DNA of 64,000 nt from Ruminococcus callidus. GTDB taxonomy: Bacteria; Bacillota; Clostridia; Oscillospirales; Ruminococcaceae. Position 1 is the stretch's first letter. The number at the start of each line of letters is the position of its first letter. A program made the position numbers and the translations under genes. A model generated the notes under the pieces. It worked only from the letters and a program-made list of their open reading frames with translations. It did no database searches and was not told the DNA's origin. Shown one piece after another: positions 53,401 to 62,850 of the stretch. The stretch lies in assembly GCF_020709055.1 (NCBI RefSeq), contig NZ_JAJFCK010000004.1, positions 1-64,000 on the forward strand, in the 5' to 3' direction.

Positions 53401-54739
53401 CGTTCATCTCCGCATTGGAGAAGCGTGTGAACTGACCGTCCCATATCAGCTTGATCGTGCCGATTCCGCCGTGGCGGTTCTTGGCGACAATGCACTCGGA
53501 GACATTGGGCGTCTGGCTCTCCTTATTATAATAGGCATCCCGATAGAGAAACATGACGATATCCGCATCCTGCTCGATGGAGCCGGATTCACGCAGGTCT
53601 GACATCATCGGACGCTTGTCGTTTCGTCCTTCCGGCCCTCGGGAAAGCTGGGAGAGCACGACCACCGGCACATCCAGTTCCTTTGCCATAATCTTCAGCT
53701 GCCGGGTGATTTCGGTGACAATGGTCACACGGTTGTCCGTCCGCAGGGTGGAGCTCATCAGCTGGAGGTAGTCGATGACCACCAGTCCCAGATTTTTCAG
53801 CCGGCGGAGCTTCGCCTTGATCTGCTGCACGGTGATGCTTGCCGTGTCGTCAATGTACATTTGCAGTCCGCTGAGGACACCGGCACCCGATGCCAGACGC
53901 ACCCAGTCCTCACTGGTGAGCATGCCGTTTCGCAGCTTCTGGGAGTCCACCAGCGACTCGGTGGAGAGCATCCGGCTGGCAAGCTCCTCCTTGGACATTT
54001 CCAGCGAGAATACCGCTACCTCCTTGTCGCTGCGCCGTGCCACATTGGTGGCGATGTTCAGCGCAAAGGAGGTCTTTCCCATACCCGGACGGGCTGCGAT
54101 CAGAATCAGCTCGGATTTGTTCAGACCGGAAATGGTGGTGTCCAGATACTTGAAGCCGGTCTTGGCGCCCAGATACTTTTCCCGATCCGGCCCCGCCATT
54201 TTGCCGATATGGTCGTATGCCTCACAGACGGCATCGCCGATCTTGGTCAGTCCCCGCACATCCTTGCCCTGCCGGATGTCGAAAATACGCTGTTCTGCCG
54301 CATCCATCAGTGCCTGCGCACTCTGTTCGCCGGACTGGATGTCCTGCAAAATGCCCCGTGCGGTGAGTGCCAGACAGCGGATGTAGTACTTCTCCGCCAC
54401 AATGCGGCAGTAGCTGTCCACATTCTCCAGTGACGGCACGGAATTGACCAGCGCCGCCAGATACTTTCTGCCCTCCGCTGCCGTTTCGAAGATGCCACGT
54501 TCTACGGCAGCATTCAGAACGGTGATGATATCCGCCTTTTCACCGGAGGTGAACATCTGCAAGATGATCTGGAACAGTGCCCGGTGCTGCTCGTTGAAAA
54601 AGCTCTCCGCTTTGACAAACTCCAGCACGGTAGAAAGCATCGTGGAATCCGTCAGCACGGCACCCAGAATGGTCTGTTCCGCCTCCAGACTATACGGCAT
54701 CTCTGCGGACTCATTGGAAACATAGGGTGTTTCAGCCAT
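53390..54739 (-). CDS. dnaB: Replicative DNA helicase DnaB
   Basis: A 449-aa hexameric helicase (DnaC in Bacillus naming). The N-terminal collar domain (about 12-115, MPYSLEAEQTILGAVL) binds primase; the RecA-like motor has Walker A ARPGMGKTS (about 217-225), Walker B LVVIDYLQLM and the arginine finger region near the C-terminus. The ATG at 54739 has GGAGGG upstream. The gap of 85 nt to rplI contains a GTGCGGG/CCCGCAT hairpin. Confidence 0.97.
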   Translation of the reverse strand: MAETPYVSNESAEMPYSLEAEQTILGAVLTDSTMLSTVLEFVKAESFFNEQHRALFQIILQMFTSGEKADIITVLNAAVERGIFETAAEGRKYLAALVNSVPSLENVDSYCRIVAEKYYIRCLALTARGILQDIQSGEQSAQALMDAAEQRIFDIRQGKDVRGLTKIGDAVCEAYDHIGKMAGPDREKYLGAKTGFKYLDTTISGLNKSELILIAARPGMGKTSFALNIATNVARRSDKEVAVFSLEMSKEELASRMLSTESLVDSQKLRNGMLTSEDWVRLASGAGVLSGLQMYIDDTASITVQQIKAKLRRLKNLGLVVIDYLQLMSSTLRTDNRVTIVTEITRQLKIMAKELDVPVVVLSQLSRGPEGRNDKRPMMSDLRESGSIEQDADIVMFLYRDAYYNKESQTPNVSECIVAKNRHGGIGTIKLIWDGQFTRFSNAEMNDEG

Positions 54740-54824
54740 AAAAATCCCTCCTACTTATATAGAACAAAACATGCGGGACGCAAAAACACGTACCCGCACG
54801 TTCTCCTCTGCACGCAAAAGCGGC

Positions 54825-55271
54825 TCAGCCCTCTTCCACCTCAACGGTCACCTTGACAGAAATTCCAGCGTACAGCCGAATCTCTGCCTCATAGGTTCCG
54901 AAGTTCTTGATGTCTGTTTTCAGGCTGATCTTCTTCTTGTCGATCTTGCAGTCATACTGGGCTGCGATGCACTCGGCGATCTGTGCAGCCGTTACCGCAC
55001 CAAACAGTCTTCCGCCATTGCCAGCCTTTGCCACGGCATGTACGGTCTTGCCCTTGAGCTTGTCGGCAATTTCCTGTGCGTGCTGCTTCTCCACGTCGAT
55101 CTTGTGGGCAGCCGAGGACTGTCTGCCGGAGAGCTCCGACAGATTCTTTGCCGTTGCCTCAATTGCCAGCCCTTTTTTCAGCAGCATGTTGCGGGCATAG
55201 CCGTCTGCCACATTCTTTACCTCGCCCTTTTTTCCAGAGCCTTTGACATCCTGTACAAAAATAACCTTCAT
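54825..55271 (-). CDS. rplI: 50S ribosomal protein L9
   Basis: A 148-aa ribosomal protein with the N-terminal domain [21 protein letters not shown] and [13 protein letters not shown], a long connecting helix, and the C-terminal RNA-binding domain ([14 protein letters not shown]). Length is standard. The ATG at 55271 has AAGGATGAGAG upstream and is 6 nt after the gdpP stop. The gdpP-rplI-dnaB order is common in Firmicutes. Confidence 0.98.
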   Translation of the reverse strand: MKVIFVQDVKGSGKKGEVKNVADGYARNMLLKKGLAIEATAKNLSELSGRQSSAAHKIDVEKQHAQEIADKLKGKTVHAVAKAGNGGRLFGAVTAAQIAECIAAQYDCKIDKKKISLKTDIKNFGTYEAEIRLYAGISVKVTVEVEEG

Positions 55272-55277
55272 GTTCTC

Positions 55278-57245
55278 TCATCCTTTCTGCATTTCCTGTG
55301 CTTCCAGCGTCATCAGCAGGCGTTCCTTCGCCTCCTGAATGGTACAGTCCGGCAGCTGCGCCGCCGCCATGGTCTGGTGACCGCCGCCGCCCAGCTGTTC
55401 CATAATGACCTGTACATTGACGTTGCCCATGGAACGTGCCGAAATACTCACGCCCTTTTCTGCCAGGTAGATGACGAAGGAGGCCTCTACGCCCTGAATG
55501 CTGAGCAGTTCGTCTGCCGCCTGCGATGCCAGTACCCGCACATCCGGCTGGGAGATTTTCACCACCGAGATGGCATTGTTCTTATACAGCTCCGCATGGG
55601 ACACGATCTGGGAACGCATGGAATACATGGAAATGGTATTGGAAAACAGCGACTTTACCTCAATGGTATCGGCGCCGATCTTCCGCAGATATGCCGCCGC
55701 CTCAAAGGTGCGCACGCCAGTTCGCATGACGAAATTTTTGGTGTCCAGCATAATGCCGGACAGCAATGCGTCCGCATAGGCGGCAGAAATTTCTGTATCC
55801 AAACGAAAATACTGGACGATCTCCGTCACCATCTCCGAAGCCGAGGAGGCGTACGGTTCGTGGTGGAAAATCACCGCATTTTCGATAAAGTTGACGTTTT
55901 TCCGGTGGTGGTCGATGACAATGACATAGCGTGCCGCCTGATACAGCTCCGCACTCTCTAAGATATCCTTGTTGTGCGTGTCTACGATAATCAGCAGGCT
56001 GTTGTCCGTGATCTGCCCCAGCGCCTCCCGTGGTTCCATGAACCTCGGGCCGTCCTCGAACTGCTCCATCCGGTCGATGAGCTGCGTTGCCAGACAGCTC
56101 TGGCGGCTGACCACCACATATGCCGGCTTGCGCATCAGGCGCACTGCGCCGGCGAGTCCGCAGGCAGAGCCAATGGAATCCAGATCGCCGAACCGGTGTC
56201 CCATGAGAAAGACCTGATCGGAATTCTCGATGAGTTCCTGCATGGCGAGAGCAATGGAGCGGATCTTGGTTTTGGATTTCTTTTCCACGCCTTTGGAAGC
56301 GCCGCCAAAGAAGCAGAAGCCGTTTTCCGTCTTGACTGCCGCCTGATCACCGCCCCGCCCCAGCGCCATATCCAGGGACTGCCGTGCAAACTTTTCACTC
56401 TCCGCCAGCGAAGAAGCGCCGTCTCCCACGCCAATGGAAAACGTGATGTGCATGCGGTCGTTGACCCGAATCTGCCGTGCCTCGTCCAGCACGTGGAACC
56501 GGTTGTTCATGATCTGGTGGAGATGGCGGGATTCCATGACCGCATAGAACAGGTCGTTTTCCACCTTGCGGATCACGCCGTCCGTCCCCTGCATAAAGCG
56601 CTCCAGCACACGCTCCACCTCGGCGGAAACCTGTGCCTTTTCGCTCTCTCTGGCGTATTGCAGCAGGTCGTCGTAGCTGTCGATGACCAGAAGCATGACG
56701 CAGGGACGGGAATTGGTGTTCTCGTTTTGCAGCCGGAGAATGTCTGTGATCTCCGTGAACTGCACTGCCACCACTTCCCGCTGATTCTGAACGCTGGAGG
56801 TGGCGTGCACCCGATAGCTCAGCCCGTTGTGCTCCATCAGCAGATCACGGCTGTGATCCAGTGCTGCCAGATTCAAATGGATGACATCCTGCACATACTG
56901 TCCCAGCACATTGCGGCTGGGGGTAAAGCGCATGCGGAACGTCTCGTTATACCAGAGAATCTCGCCGCTGTGCGCAGCCAGAAGCACCGGTGCTGTCATA
57001 TGCTGCAGCGCCGTCATTCCGGCTGCCTCGATCTCCCCGTGAAAGTTCTCCATGTGCTGCCGTTCCGACCGCCGCAGAAATACCCACTGGAACAAAACCG
57101 CCAGACTCAGCAGCATCGTCACCAGAAGCAGCAGCGTCATCCACCGTCTGGGGATGCTTTTCAGCGCTGAATAGAGCAGCGGAATCAGAATGCTCGCAAA
57201 CCAGAGAATCCATGTGGCAATCAGCAGACCGTATTTTTGTTTCAT
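55278..57245 (-). CDS. gdpP: Cyclic-di-AMP phosphodiesterase GdpP
   Basis: A 655-aa membrane phosphodiesterase that lowers c-di-AMP, controlling potassium balance and wall stress. Two N-terminal helices (about 5-55), a PAS domain (about 75-170), a degenerate GGDEF domain (about 175-300, with HITFSIGVGDG), then the DHH domain with GDLDSIGSA and VIDHHRKN (about 445) and the DHHA1 domain with GGGGHQTMAA (about 620). The ATG at 57245 has AAGGAGG 8 nt upstream. It lies 55 nt after the RNase J gene. Confidence 0.97.
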   Translation of the reverse strand: MKQKYGLLIATWILWFASILIPLLYSALKSIPRRWMTLLLLVTMLLSLAVLFQWVFLRRSERQHMENFHGEIEAAGMTALQHMTAPVLLAAHSGEILWYNETFRMRFTPSRNVLGQYVQDVIHLNLAALDHSRDLLMEHNGLSYRVHATSSVQNQREVVAVQFTEITDILRLQNENTNSRPCVMLLVIDSYDDLLQYARESEKAQVSAEVERVLERFMQGTDGVIRKVENDLFYAVMESRHLHQIMNNRFHVLDEARQIRVNDRMHITFSIGVGDGASSLAESEKFARQSLDMALGRGGDQAAVKTENGFCFFGGASKGVEKKSKTKIRSIALAMQELIENSDQVFLMGHRFGDLDSIGSACGLAGAVRLMRKPAYVVVSRQSCLATQLIDRMEQFEDGPRFMEPREALGQITDNSLLIIVDTHNKDILESAELYQAARYVIVIDHHRKNVNFIENAVIFHHEPYASSASEMVTEIVQYFRLDTEISAAYADALLSGIMLDTKNFVMRTGVRTFEAAAYLRKIGADTIEVKSLFSNTISMYSMRSQIVSHAELYKNNAISVVKISQPDVRVLASQAADELLSIQGVEASFVIYLAEKGVSISARSMGNVNVQVIMEQLGGGGHQTMAAAQLPDCTIQEAKERLLMTLEAQEMQKG

Positions 57246-57300
57246 GCTGCATCCTCCTTGAACCATGATGCAGGCAGACTGCATACGTGCGTGTCCGCCG

Positions 57301-59160
57301 TTATACTTCCATGATAATCGGGAGAATCATCGGGCTGCGCTTGGTCTTTTCGTAGATATAATCCGACAGCACATCCCGCAGCTTTGTTTTCAGCGTTCCC
57401 CATTCCTTAAAGTCATGCGACGAGCAGTTGTCCAGAACCCGAACCAGCACACGCCGTGACTCTTCGATCAGTTCCTCCGACTCCCGCACGTAAACGAATC
57501 CTCTTGAAATAATATCTGGTCCGGAAACCAGCGAATTGGTTGCCCGCTCAATACCGATGACAACGATGATCAAACCGTCCTGCGCCAGATGCTTCCGGTC
57601 ACGGAGCACGATGGAGCCGACATCGCCAACACCCAGTCCGTCTACCATGACACGGCCAGCCGGCACCTGCGATACAATGCGCATGTTCTGTCCGTCGGTT
57701 TCGATGACATCGCCGATGCTGGCGATCAGAATCCGATCCTCCGGCATGCCCATGGACTTGGCAAGCTCCGCATGCTTCACCAGATGCTTATATTCGCCGT
57801 GCACCGGCAGGAAGAAGCGGGGCTTGGTCAGTGCCTGAATCAGCTTCAGCTCCTCCTGACAAGCGTGGCCGGAAACGTGCACCTCGTACATGGACTCGTA
57901 GATGACCTCTGCGCCGGAGCGCATCAGCTCATTGACCACACGGGTGACAAACTTTTCGTTGCCCGGAATCGGCTTTGCCGAGATGATGATAAAGTCGTTG
58001 GGGGTGATGGTCACCTTTTTGTGTCCGTTCATCGCCATTCTGGTCAGTGCGGACATGGGCTCGCCCTGACTGCCGGTGGTAATCAGAACGATCTTCTCGT
58101 CGGGATACCGGTTCATCTCCTCAATGTCGATGATCATGCCCTTGGGCACAGTGAGGTAGCCCAATTCTATCGCCGTATTGATGACGTGAATCATACTGCG
58201 GCCAAAGACGGCGACCTTTCTGCCGTAGTGCTCCGCCTGATCGATGATCTGCTGCACACGGTGGACGTTGGAGGAGAATGTGGCGATGATGATGCGCCGT
58301 CCCTCTGCCCGCTTGAACAGCTTGTCGAACGAACCGCCGACGGTACGTTCCGAACAGGTGAAACCGCTTCTCTCGGCGTTGGTGGAATCTGCCATCAGTG
58401 CCAGAACGCCGCGGCTGCCCAGTTCGCCGAACCGTGCGAGGTCGATGATCTCGCCGTCAATGGGAGTGTAATCCACCTTGAAGTCGCCGGTGTGCACGAT
58501 GATGCCCGCCGGCGTGTGGATTGCCATGCCCACTGCACCGGGAATGGAGTGGTTCACCTTGATGAATTCCACCGCCATGCATCCCATTTTCACGGTCTTT
58601 CTCGGCTCGATCTCAATGAGTTTTGCCTGCTTGAGGATGCCGTGCTCCTCCAGCTTGCCGCGAATCAGACCCAGCGTCATCCGTGTGCCATATACCGGCA
58701 CATTGACCTTCTTCAGCAGATATGCCAGACCGCCGATGTGATCCTCGTGTCCGTGGGTGATGACGATACCGCGCACCTTGTCCTTGTTGCCCTCCACATA
58801 GGTGAAATCCGGCAGAACGATGTCAACGCCCGGCATGTCGGCATCCGGAAACGCCATACCGCAGTCCAGAATGAACATATCATTACTGCACTCGAACACG
58901 GTCATGTTCTTGCCGATCTCGTTCAGACCGCCCAGCGGAATGATACGCACCGGTGTGCGGCGGTTGTTTTCCCGTTTGCCGCCGCTGCGGGGTGCAGACT
59001 GGGGCGCAGCTCCGCCATTGCTGTTATTGTGATGCGAGCTGTGCCGGCGGGAGGAGGGTCTATGCTCTCCGCCCTGAGAACGGGTCCGTCCGCTGTAATT
59101 TCTCTTTCTGGGCTGGGAATTATTGCGGGATTCCCGTCCCTGTTCCTTTTCTGTAGCCAA
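57301..59160 (-). CDS. rnj: Ribonuclease J with basic disordered N-terminal tail
   Basis: A 619-aa metallo-beta-lactamase/beta-CASP nuclease with endo- and 5'-exonuclease activity in mRNA decay. The metal motif is HGHEDH (about 137-142), the beta-CASP domain spans about 275-430, and the C-terminal part ends ILPIIMEV. The first 70 residues (RESRNNSQPRKRN, HSSHHNNSNGG) are Arg, Asn and Ser-rich, not found in the basic family, and probably bind RNA. The start is TTG at 59160 with GAGGA 7 nt upstream. It is the first protein gene after a very long leader, and heads rnj-gdpP-rplI-dnaB-tilS-ftsH. Confidence 0.96.
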   Translation of the reverse strand: MATEKEQGRESRNNSQPRKRNYSGRTRSQGGEHRPSSRRHSSHHNNSNGGAAPQSAPRSGGKRENNRRTPVRIIPLGGLNEIGKNMTVFECSNDMFILDCGMAFPDADMPGVDIVLPDFTYVEGNKDKVRGIVITHGHEDHIGGLAYLLKKVNVPVYGTRMTLGLIRGKLEEHGILKQAKLIEIEPRKTVKMGCMAVEFIKVNHSIPGAVGMAIHTPAGIIVHTGDFKVDYTPIDGEIIDLARFGELGSRGVLALMADSTNAERSGFTCSERTVGGSFDKLFKRAEGRRIIIATFSSNVHRVQQIIDQAEHYGRKVAVFGRSMIHVINTAIELGYLTVPKGMIIDIEEMNRYPDEKIVLITTGSQGEPMSALTRMAMNGHKKVTITPNDFIIISAKPIPGNEKFVTRVVNELMRSGAEVIYESMYEVHVSGHACQEELKLIQALTKPRFFLPVHGEYKHLVKHAELAKSMGMPEDRILIASIGDVIETDGQNMRIVSQVPAGRVMVDGLGVGDVGSIVLRDRKHLAQDGLIIVVIGIERATNSLVSGPDIISRGFVYVRESEELIEESRRVLVRVLDNCSSHDFKEWGTLKTKLRDVLSDYIYEKTKRSPMILPIIMEV

Positions 59161-59928
59161 TCAAGTATCCTCACTTTCTATTGGCTGGCTGGGCAGCATA
59201 CAGCAGCATTCCGGCACTGCCAGAGGGCAGCGCTGATCTTCATCATTTTTCTGGTGCGATCGCAGCGGCTTTTCCAAGCGCATGGGTACGATCTTTGTCC
59301 TCCATTGCCCAAGCCGTCTTGTTCCACAACATATGCCCAGTTCCAGCGATTCTTCACATTCCCCACCGATTCCAAGCGCACCCTACCACAGGGTCACACC
59401 GTTCTAAACCGCATGGAGAAATTCATCTTAGAGTTTGTTCCGTATCTTTTTATGTGCGGATTTTTGCGCATGATTTTGTCGGTGACAAGGAAAAAATCCG
59501 CAGGCATACTGTCGTATGGCAAGGATTTTTGACGCAGTCACCGGCAAAATCTGCCGAAAAGACGTGCGGAAAAAGATGCGAAACAGGCTCTTAATGCCTG
59601 CCGGTGCATCCGGATGTGCGCAGACTGCGCGCGCTCGGGAAAGATGCACGAAAAGGCTTTTATAACATCGAGTCAGTCCGGCGATATCCTTGCCGCCCGC
59701 TCGTATGATCCATCATTTTTTGCGGCGGTTCCGGCCGCAGAGAATACAAAACCGGACGGAACCACTGTGGGTTACCAGCAGCCGTTCCGCCGTGTTTTCC
59801 GTTCCAAATTTTATCTGTTTGGAAAAAATGGCGGTCTGATCGTTCCGCCTTTTTCAAAAGCAGCACCGTGCAAAGCCATCCGGCAGGCTTCATGCGGGGC
59901 TGCCAAAAGCAACGCACAACAAATACAT
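59161..59928 (-). other. Unusually long (about 770 nt) transcribed region ahead of rnj
   Basis: From the consensus promoter at 59935 to the TTG of rnj no convincing gene is seen. It holds, in transcription order: a GTGC/GCAC stem enclosing GGCAG/CTGCC (59912-59860), a GGCGG/CCGCC hairpin followed by six T (59850-59825, terminator-like), imperfect GC-rich hairpins around 59700-59800, palindromic copy 3, and an ACCCT/AGGGT hairpin near 59390. It may contain a small RNA, an attenuator, or a regulatory leader of RNase J. Confidence 0.5.
59430..59592. repeat. 163-bp palindromic element, copy 3 (diverged)
   Basis: Shares with copies 1 and 2 the centre GCAGGCATACT.TCGTATG, the flanks GACAAGG and ACGCAGT, and CCGAAAAGACGT. 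Its ends are AGAGTTTGTTCCGTATC and the complement of AGAGCCTGTTTCGCATC. Arm changes are compensated: GTCGGTGAC pairs with GTCACCGGC here where the other copies pair TTGCAGAC with GTATGCAA, and AAAAATCC pairs with GGATTTTT where they pair AAAAATT with AATTTTT. Confidence 0.85.
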
Positions 59929-59934
59929 AGTTTT

Positions 59935-59963
59935 ATTATACGATTTTCTGGATTCTTTGTCAA
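59935..59963 (-). promoter_or_regulatory. Consensus promoter upstream of rnj
   Basis: Minus strand TTGACA (59963-59958), 17 nt, TATAAT (59940-59935). It is the only good promoter found ahead of rnj and its five downstream genes. Confidence 0.88.
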
Positions 59964-60042
59964 TGCCATTTCTGAAAAATTTGCTTTTTTCACAACGAAC
60001 CGATAGAAAAGCGGAAGCGTCCTAGAAACTTTGCACGGATGC

Positions 60043-61524
60043 TCATCCGGCAAGTTCCGCCACGATTCGCCGTGCAGCCGCCTCCGGCAGCGCCGTCAGC
60101 TTATACCGTTCCTGCCGTGTGCCGTTGCACACCAAAAACAGATGGCAGACGTGATTCTTCTTTTGAAACACCGTCTGCACCATCTCGATACGCACGATGC
60201 GTTCCCGGCTGACTGTAATGGTATGAAAGGTGAAGCCACGGCTGAAGTGAAACCGCACCGCCCGCTCATCCATGGCGATGTACTGCGACCGCAGGGAAAC
60301 CGCCCGCACCAGCAGCATCCAGAGTGCCGGAATCACCAGCATCACCGCAAAAAAGCGGATGATGGCGTGAAATTTCGGAAACAGCAGCAGCGCCAGAACA
60401 CGTGCCGCCAGAACGCCAGCCAGCCAGAACAGCGGCTGCCACAAAAACGACCAGAAAAACCGCAGACGGGAGGATGCTTTCAGATACGGTTCTTTCATGT
60501 TCTCCACCGCACGCACCTCTTGCAGGAACTCCTGCGCCACAGGCTTCCGCATCAGGGGAATGAGCACCGGCAGCGTATCCCAGCGGTTTCCGTAGCCGGG
60601 ACACCGAATGTGCAGCGACACCATCCCAAAAATCTTCATCACCAGATTCTGCCGGAGGTCGGAGAAGATCATGGCACTGTTCTGGAGGTGATACCGCCGT
60701 CTGGTCAGGATGCCGGAGTGCACCGACACATACTCGCTGCCGATGCGGATGCGGAATCTGCCGTACCGCAGCAGGTTCTGCACAAAAGAGATCAGCCACA
60801 GGGCGAGAATCAGAATACCGATGGTAATGGCGACTCGCGGCACACCACGGAACACCGCCGCCGCACGGTCTGTGGCATCCTCCAAAAGCTTCTGCGCCCG
60901 AAACTGCTCCAGCAGGTCGGAACAGATCCGTCCGCCCTGGACGAACAGCATGCCGATGTAAACTGCACCGGAAAAGCTGCTGGAAAACAGGGCGGAGAAC
61001 AGCATCACCCGCCAGGGCGAGGTATGATAGGCGACGGTGTCCTGACTGTCATTTTGCAGCAAGGGCACGTTTTTGCGCAGCTGGTGCAGATCCCGCACCC
61101 GCAGCATCAGGCGCATATCCGCCTCCGGAATCGCCCCTGCTGCCGTATCCACCTGAAGCCGTACCGCATGGAACGGGCGGAGGTAAAAGGGGTGTTCCTC
61201 CACCGTTGCGGTGATGCGTGCGCAGGGAATCACGGTTTCCTGCCGGACAAACACACCGCTGTAGGCACGGATAGAGACCGCATCGAAGCGGTAGCTGCAG
61301 CAGTACCAGCGCAGCGCACCAAACCCCAGAATCAGCAGCGCCACCAGCAGGTCAAACCATGCGCCGGCACCCCACTCCACAAAGTTTTGCAGGGAGAACG
61401 GGTAGAACCGCAGACTGCGCAGCAGCAGAAAGATCAGAAGCCAGAGGTTCTTGGCACTGTACCGCAGAATCTTGATGGGGTGTTCATGATAAGCCGTTTT
61501 TTCCGGCAGGTCGTGTATGAGCAT
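60043..61524 (-). CDS. Bacterial PH-domain membrane protein (YdbT-like)
   Basis: A 493-aa membrane protein with about six helices in three pairs (near residues 25-75, 180-260 and 390-430), each followed by a beta-rich bacterial PH (bPH2) domain, such as RFDAVSIRAYSGVFVRQETVIP, IRIGSEYVSVHSGILTRRRYHL and AMDERAVRFHFSRGF. This is the YdbT arrangement; YdbS/YdbT are linked to resistance against some bacteriocins. The ATG at 61524 has GAGGAGGG 6 nt upstream and is 10 nt after the smaller PH protein gene. Confidence 0.9.
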   Translation of the reverse strand: MLIHDLPEKTAYHEHPIKILRYSAKNLWLLIFLLLRSLRFYPFSLQNFVEWGAGAWFDLLVALLILGFGALRWYCCSYRFDAVSIRAYSGVFVRQETVIPCARITATVEEHPFYLRPFHAVRLQVDTAAGAIPEADMRLMLRVRDLHQLRKNVPLLQNDSQDTVAYHTSPWRVMLFSALFSSSFSGAVYIGMLFVQGGRICSDLLEQFRAQKLLEDATDRAAAVFRGVPRVAITIGILILALWLISFVQNLLRYGRFRIRIGSEYVSVHSGILTRRRYHLQNSAMIFSDLRQNLVMKIFGMVSLHIRCPGYGNRWDTLPVLIPLMRKPVAQEFLQEVRAVENMKEPYLKASSRLRFFWSFLWQPLFWLAGVLAARVLALLLFPKFHAIIRFFAVMLVIPALWMLLVRAVSLRSQYIAMDERAVRFHFSRGFTFHTITVSRERIVRIEMVQTVFQKKNHVCHLFLVCNGTRQERYKLTALPEAAARRIVAELAG

Positions 61525-61534
61525 GCGTCCCTCC

Positions 61535-62002
61535 TCATTCCGATGCCTGCACAGACTGCGGGCGGTTGTACACCGTATTTTGCAGGAACACCTGAATCTC
61601 CTCCGCATCCTCCCGCCGCAAAAACGACAGCAGGATCGTTCCGCCATAGGCGTGGAGCGGAATGAAGTTCAGCCCCGTCTTCTGGGAGAACGGCACACGC
61701 AGAATGGTACAGTATTGCAGCGCCTGTGTCCGCATGGTCTGCTCCCGCAGGAATATGATCCCGCAGCGTTTGGTGATATGCGTGGCAGACACCGTGTAGG
61801 AAACGGTATTGAACCACATGGGAATCAGCAGCACTGCCATCAGAATCGCAGCCAGCAGCAGGAGCACGGTCAGCGTCCACAAGAGCCAATCCGGCAGGAT
61901 CGCCAGAAAATACCAGATGAGAAAGAGCAGAATCGCCGCCGCCATCGGTGTTGCAGCCTGCAGCACACGCTGTGCCTGACGGTCTGCGGTATATTGTTTC
62001 AT
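61535..62002 (-). CDS. Bacterial PH-domain membrane protein (YdbS-like)
   Basis: A 155-aa protein with two helices (about 18-62) and a single bPH2 domain (SYTVSATHITKRCGIIFLREQTM, then YCTILRVPFSQKTGLNFIPLHAYGG). It is the usual small partner of the YdbT-like protein and lies first in the operon. The ATG at 62002 has GGGAGG upstream. The function of the pair is not settled. Confidence 0.9.
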   Translation of the reverse strand: MKQYTADRQAQRVLQAATPMAAAILLFLIWYFLAILPDWLLWTLTVLLLLAAILMAVLLIPMWFNTVSYTVSATHITKRCGIIFLREQTMRTQALQYCTILRVPFSQKTGLNFIPLHAYGGTILLSFLRREDAEEIQVFLQNTVYNRPQSVQASE

Positions 62003-62060
62003 CGCAATCCTCCCTCCCGAAAAAGCCTGTCATATTCCTTCCCTATGTATGATATAGATT

Positions 62061-62089
62061 ATTATACCCGCAGAAGCTGGATGCGTCAA
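62061..62089 (-). promoter_or_regulatory. Promoter of the PH-domain operon
   Basis: Minus strand TTGACG (62089-62084), 17 nt, TATAAT (62066-62061). Confidence 0.82.
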
Positions 62090-62148
62090 GAGCGAACGCC
62101 ATATCTTATGCAGAAGTCCTGCCGGAAATGCCCGAATTTCGACAAGGG

Positions 62149-62814
62149 CTAGATGACTGCAACTTCATCGTACAGAATCTGTACCTTTTCCCGCACCAGC
62201 CGGTTCACGTGAAAGTGTCCGGCGTACCACATGCGGAACGAGAGCGTTTCATACAGCCATTCCAGATATCCCGTCAGCTCCGCATCGTGGGCATCCGGCA
62301 CCAGACCAAGGCAATGGATGACCGACTGCGGAACGGTGTGCGTCAGCACGTAGTCCACGGCGTATCCGCAGGACTCCAGCGTTTGTCTGGCTGTCCGGTA
62401 GTCCTCGCTGCCGGGAATTTCCTGATGCCACCAGCCCCGCCCCTCCGCACGGAACGCCTTGTCCACAGAGTATGCACCGCCAAAGGTGAAAAATATCTTT
62501 CCCTCGATGGTAAAGCACTGTCCCCGCATGAGGTGGAAGATATTGCCGGCAATGCGGTGTGCGTTCCCGCCGTTCCATGAAACAACGGGATACATCTCCA
62601 AAAGGTCGAAGTTCTCATGGTTGCCATCCACAAAAGCGATGGAAAACGGCATTTCCGCCAGCTTCGACAAAAGCTCTCCCTCCTGCGGTTCCTCCCAAAC
62701 AAAGCCGAAATCACCGCACACGATCACCGTATCCCCGCTGCCCACAGGGAGGGAGCGCAGACGGTACTGAAAGTCATCGTAATCCCCATGGGTATCACCC
62801 GTTATGTAAATCAA
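62149..62814 (-). CDS. Calcineurin-like metallophosphoesterase
   Basis: A 221-aa cytosolic phosphoesterase. The metal motifs are all present: GDTHGD at the N-terminus, VCGDFG, DGNHEN, a histidine in LTHTVP and GHFH. These enzymes hydrolyse phosphoesters such as diadenosine polyphosphates, phosphoproteins or nucleotides; the substrate cannot be read. The best start is TTG at 62814, since GAGGTG lies 7 nt before it and conserved sequence begins at once; a longer frame would be antisense to the symporter gene. Its own promoter must lie inside that gene. Confidence 0.9.
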   Translation of the reverse strand: MIYITGDTHGDYDDFQYRLRSLPVGSGDTVIVCGDFGFVWEEPQEGELLSKLAEMPFSIAFVDGNHENFDLLEMYPVVSWNGGNAHRIAGNIFHLMRGQCFTIEGKIFFTFGGAYSVDKAFRAEGRGWWHQEIPGSEDYRTARQTLESCGYAVDYVLTHTVPQSVIHCLGLVPDAHDAELTGYLEWLYETLSFRMWYAGHFHVNRLVREKVQILYDEVAVI

Positions 62815-62850
62815 ATTTTCACACCTCGTTTCACCAGACCAGGAGGCATT

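Noticed and set aside
59660..59917. An 85-codon minus-strand frame in the rnj leader
   Set aside because: No ribosome site, no recognisable composition, and it crosses several hairpins.
59800..59930. Possible 6S RNA or small signal recognition particle RNA
   Set aside because: Position after a strong promoter is suggestive, but neither the 6S central bubble nor the GGTCAGG/GGAA/AGCAGC core of SRP RNA is visible.
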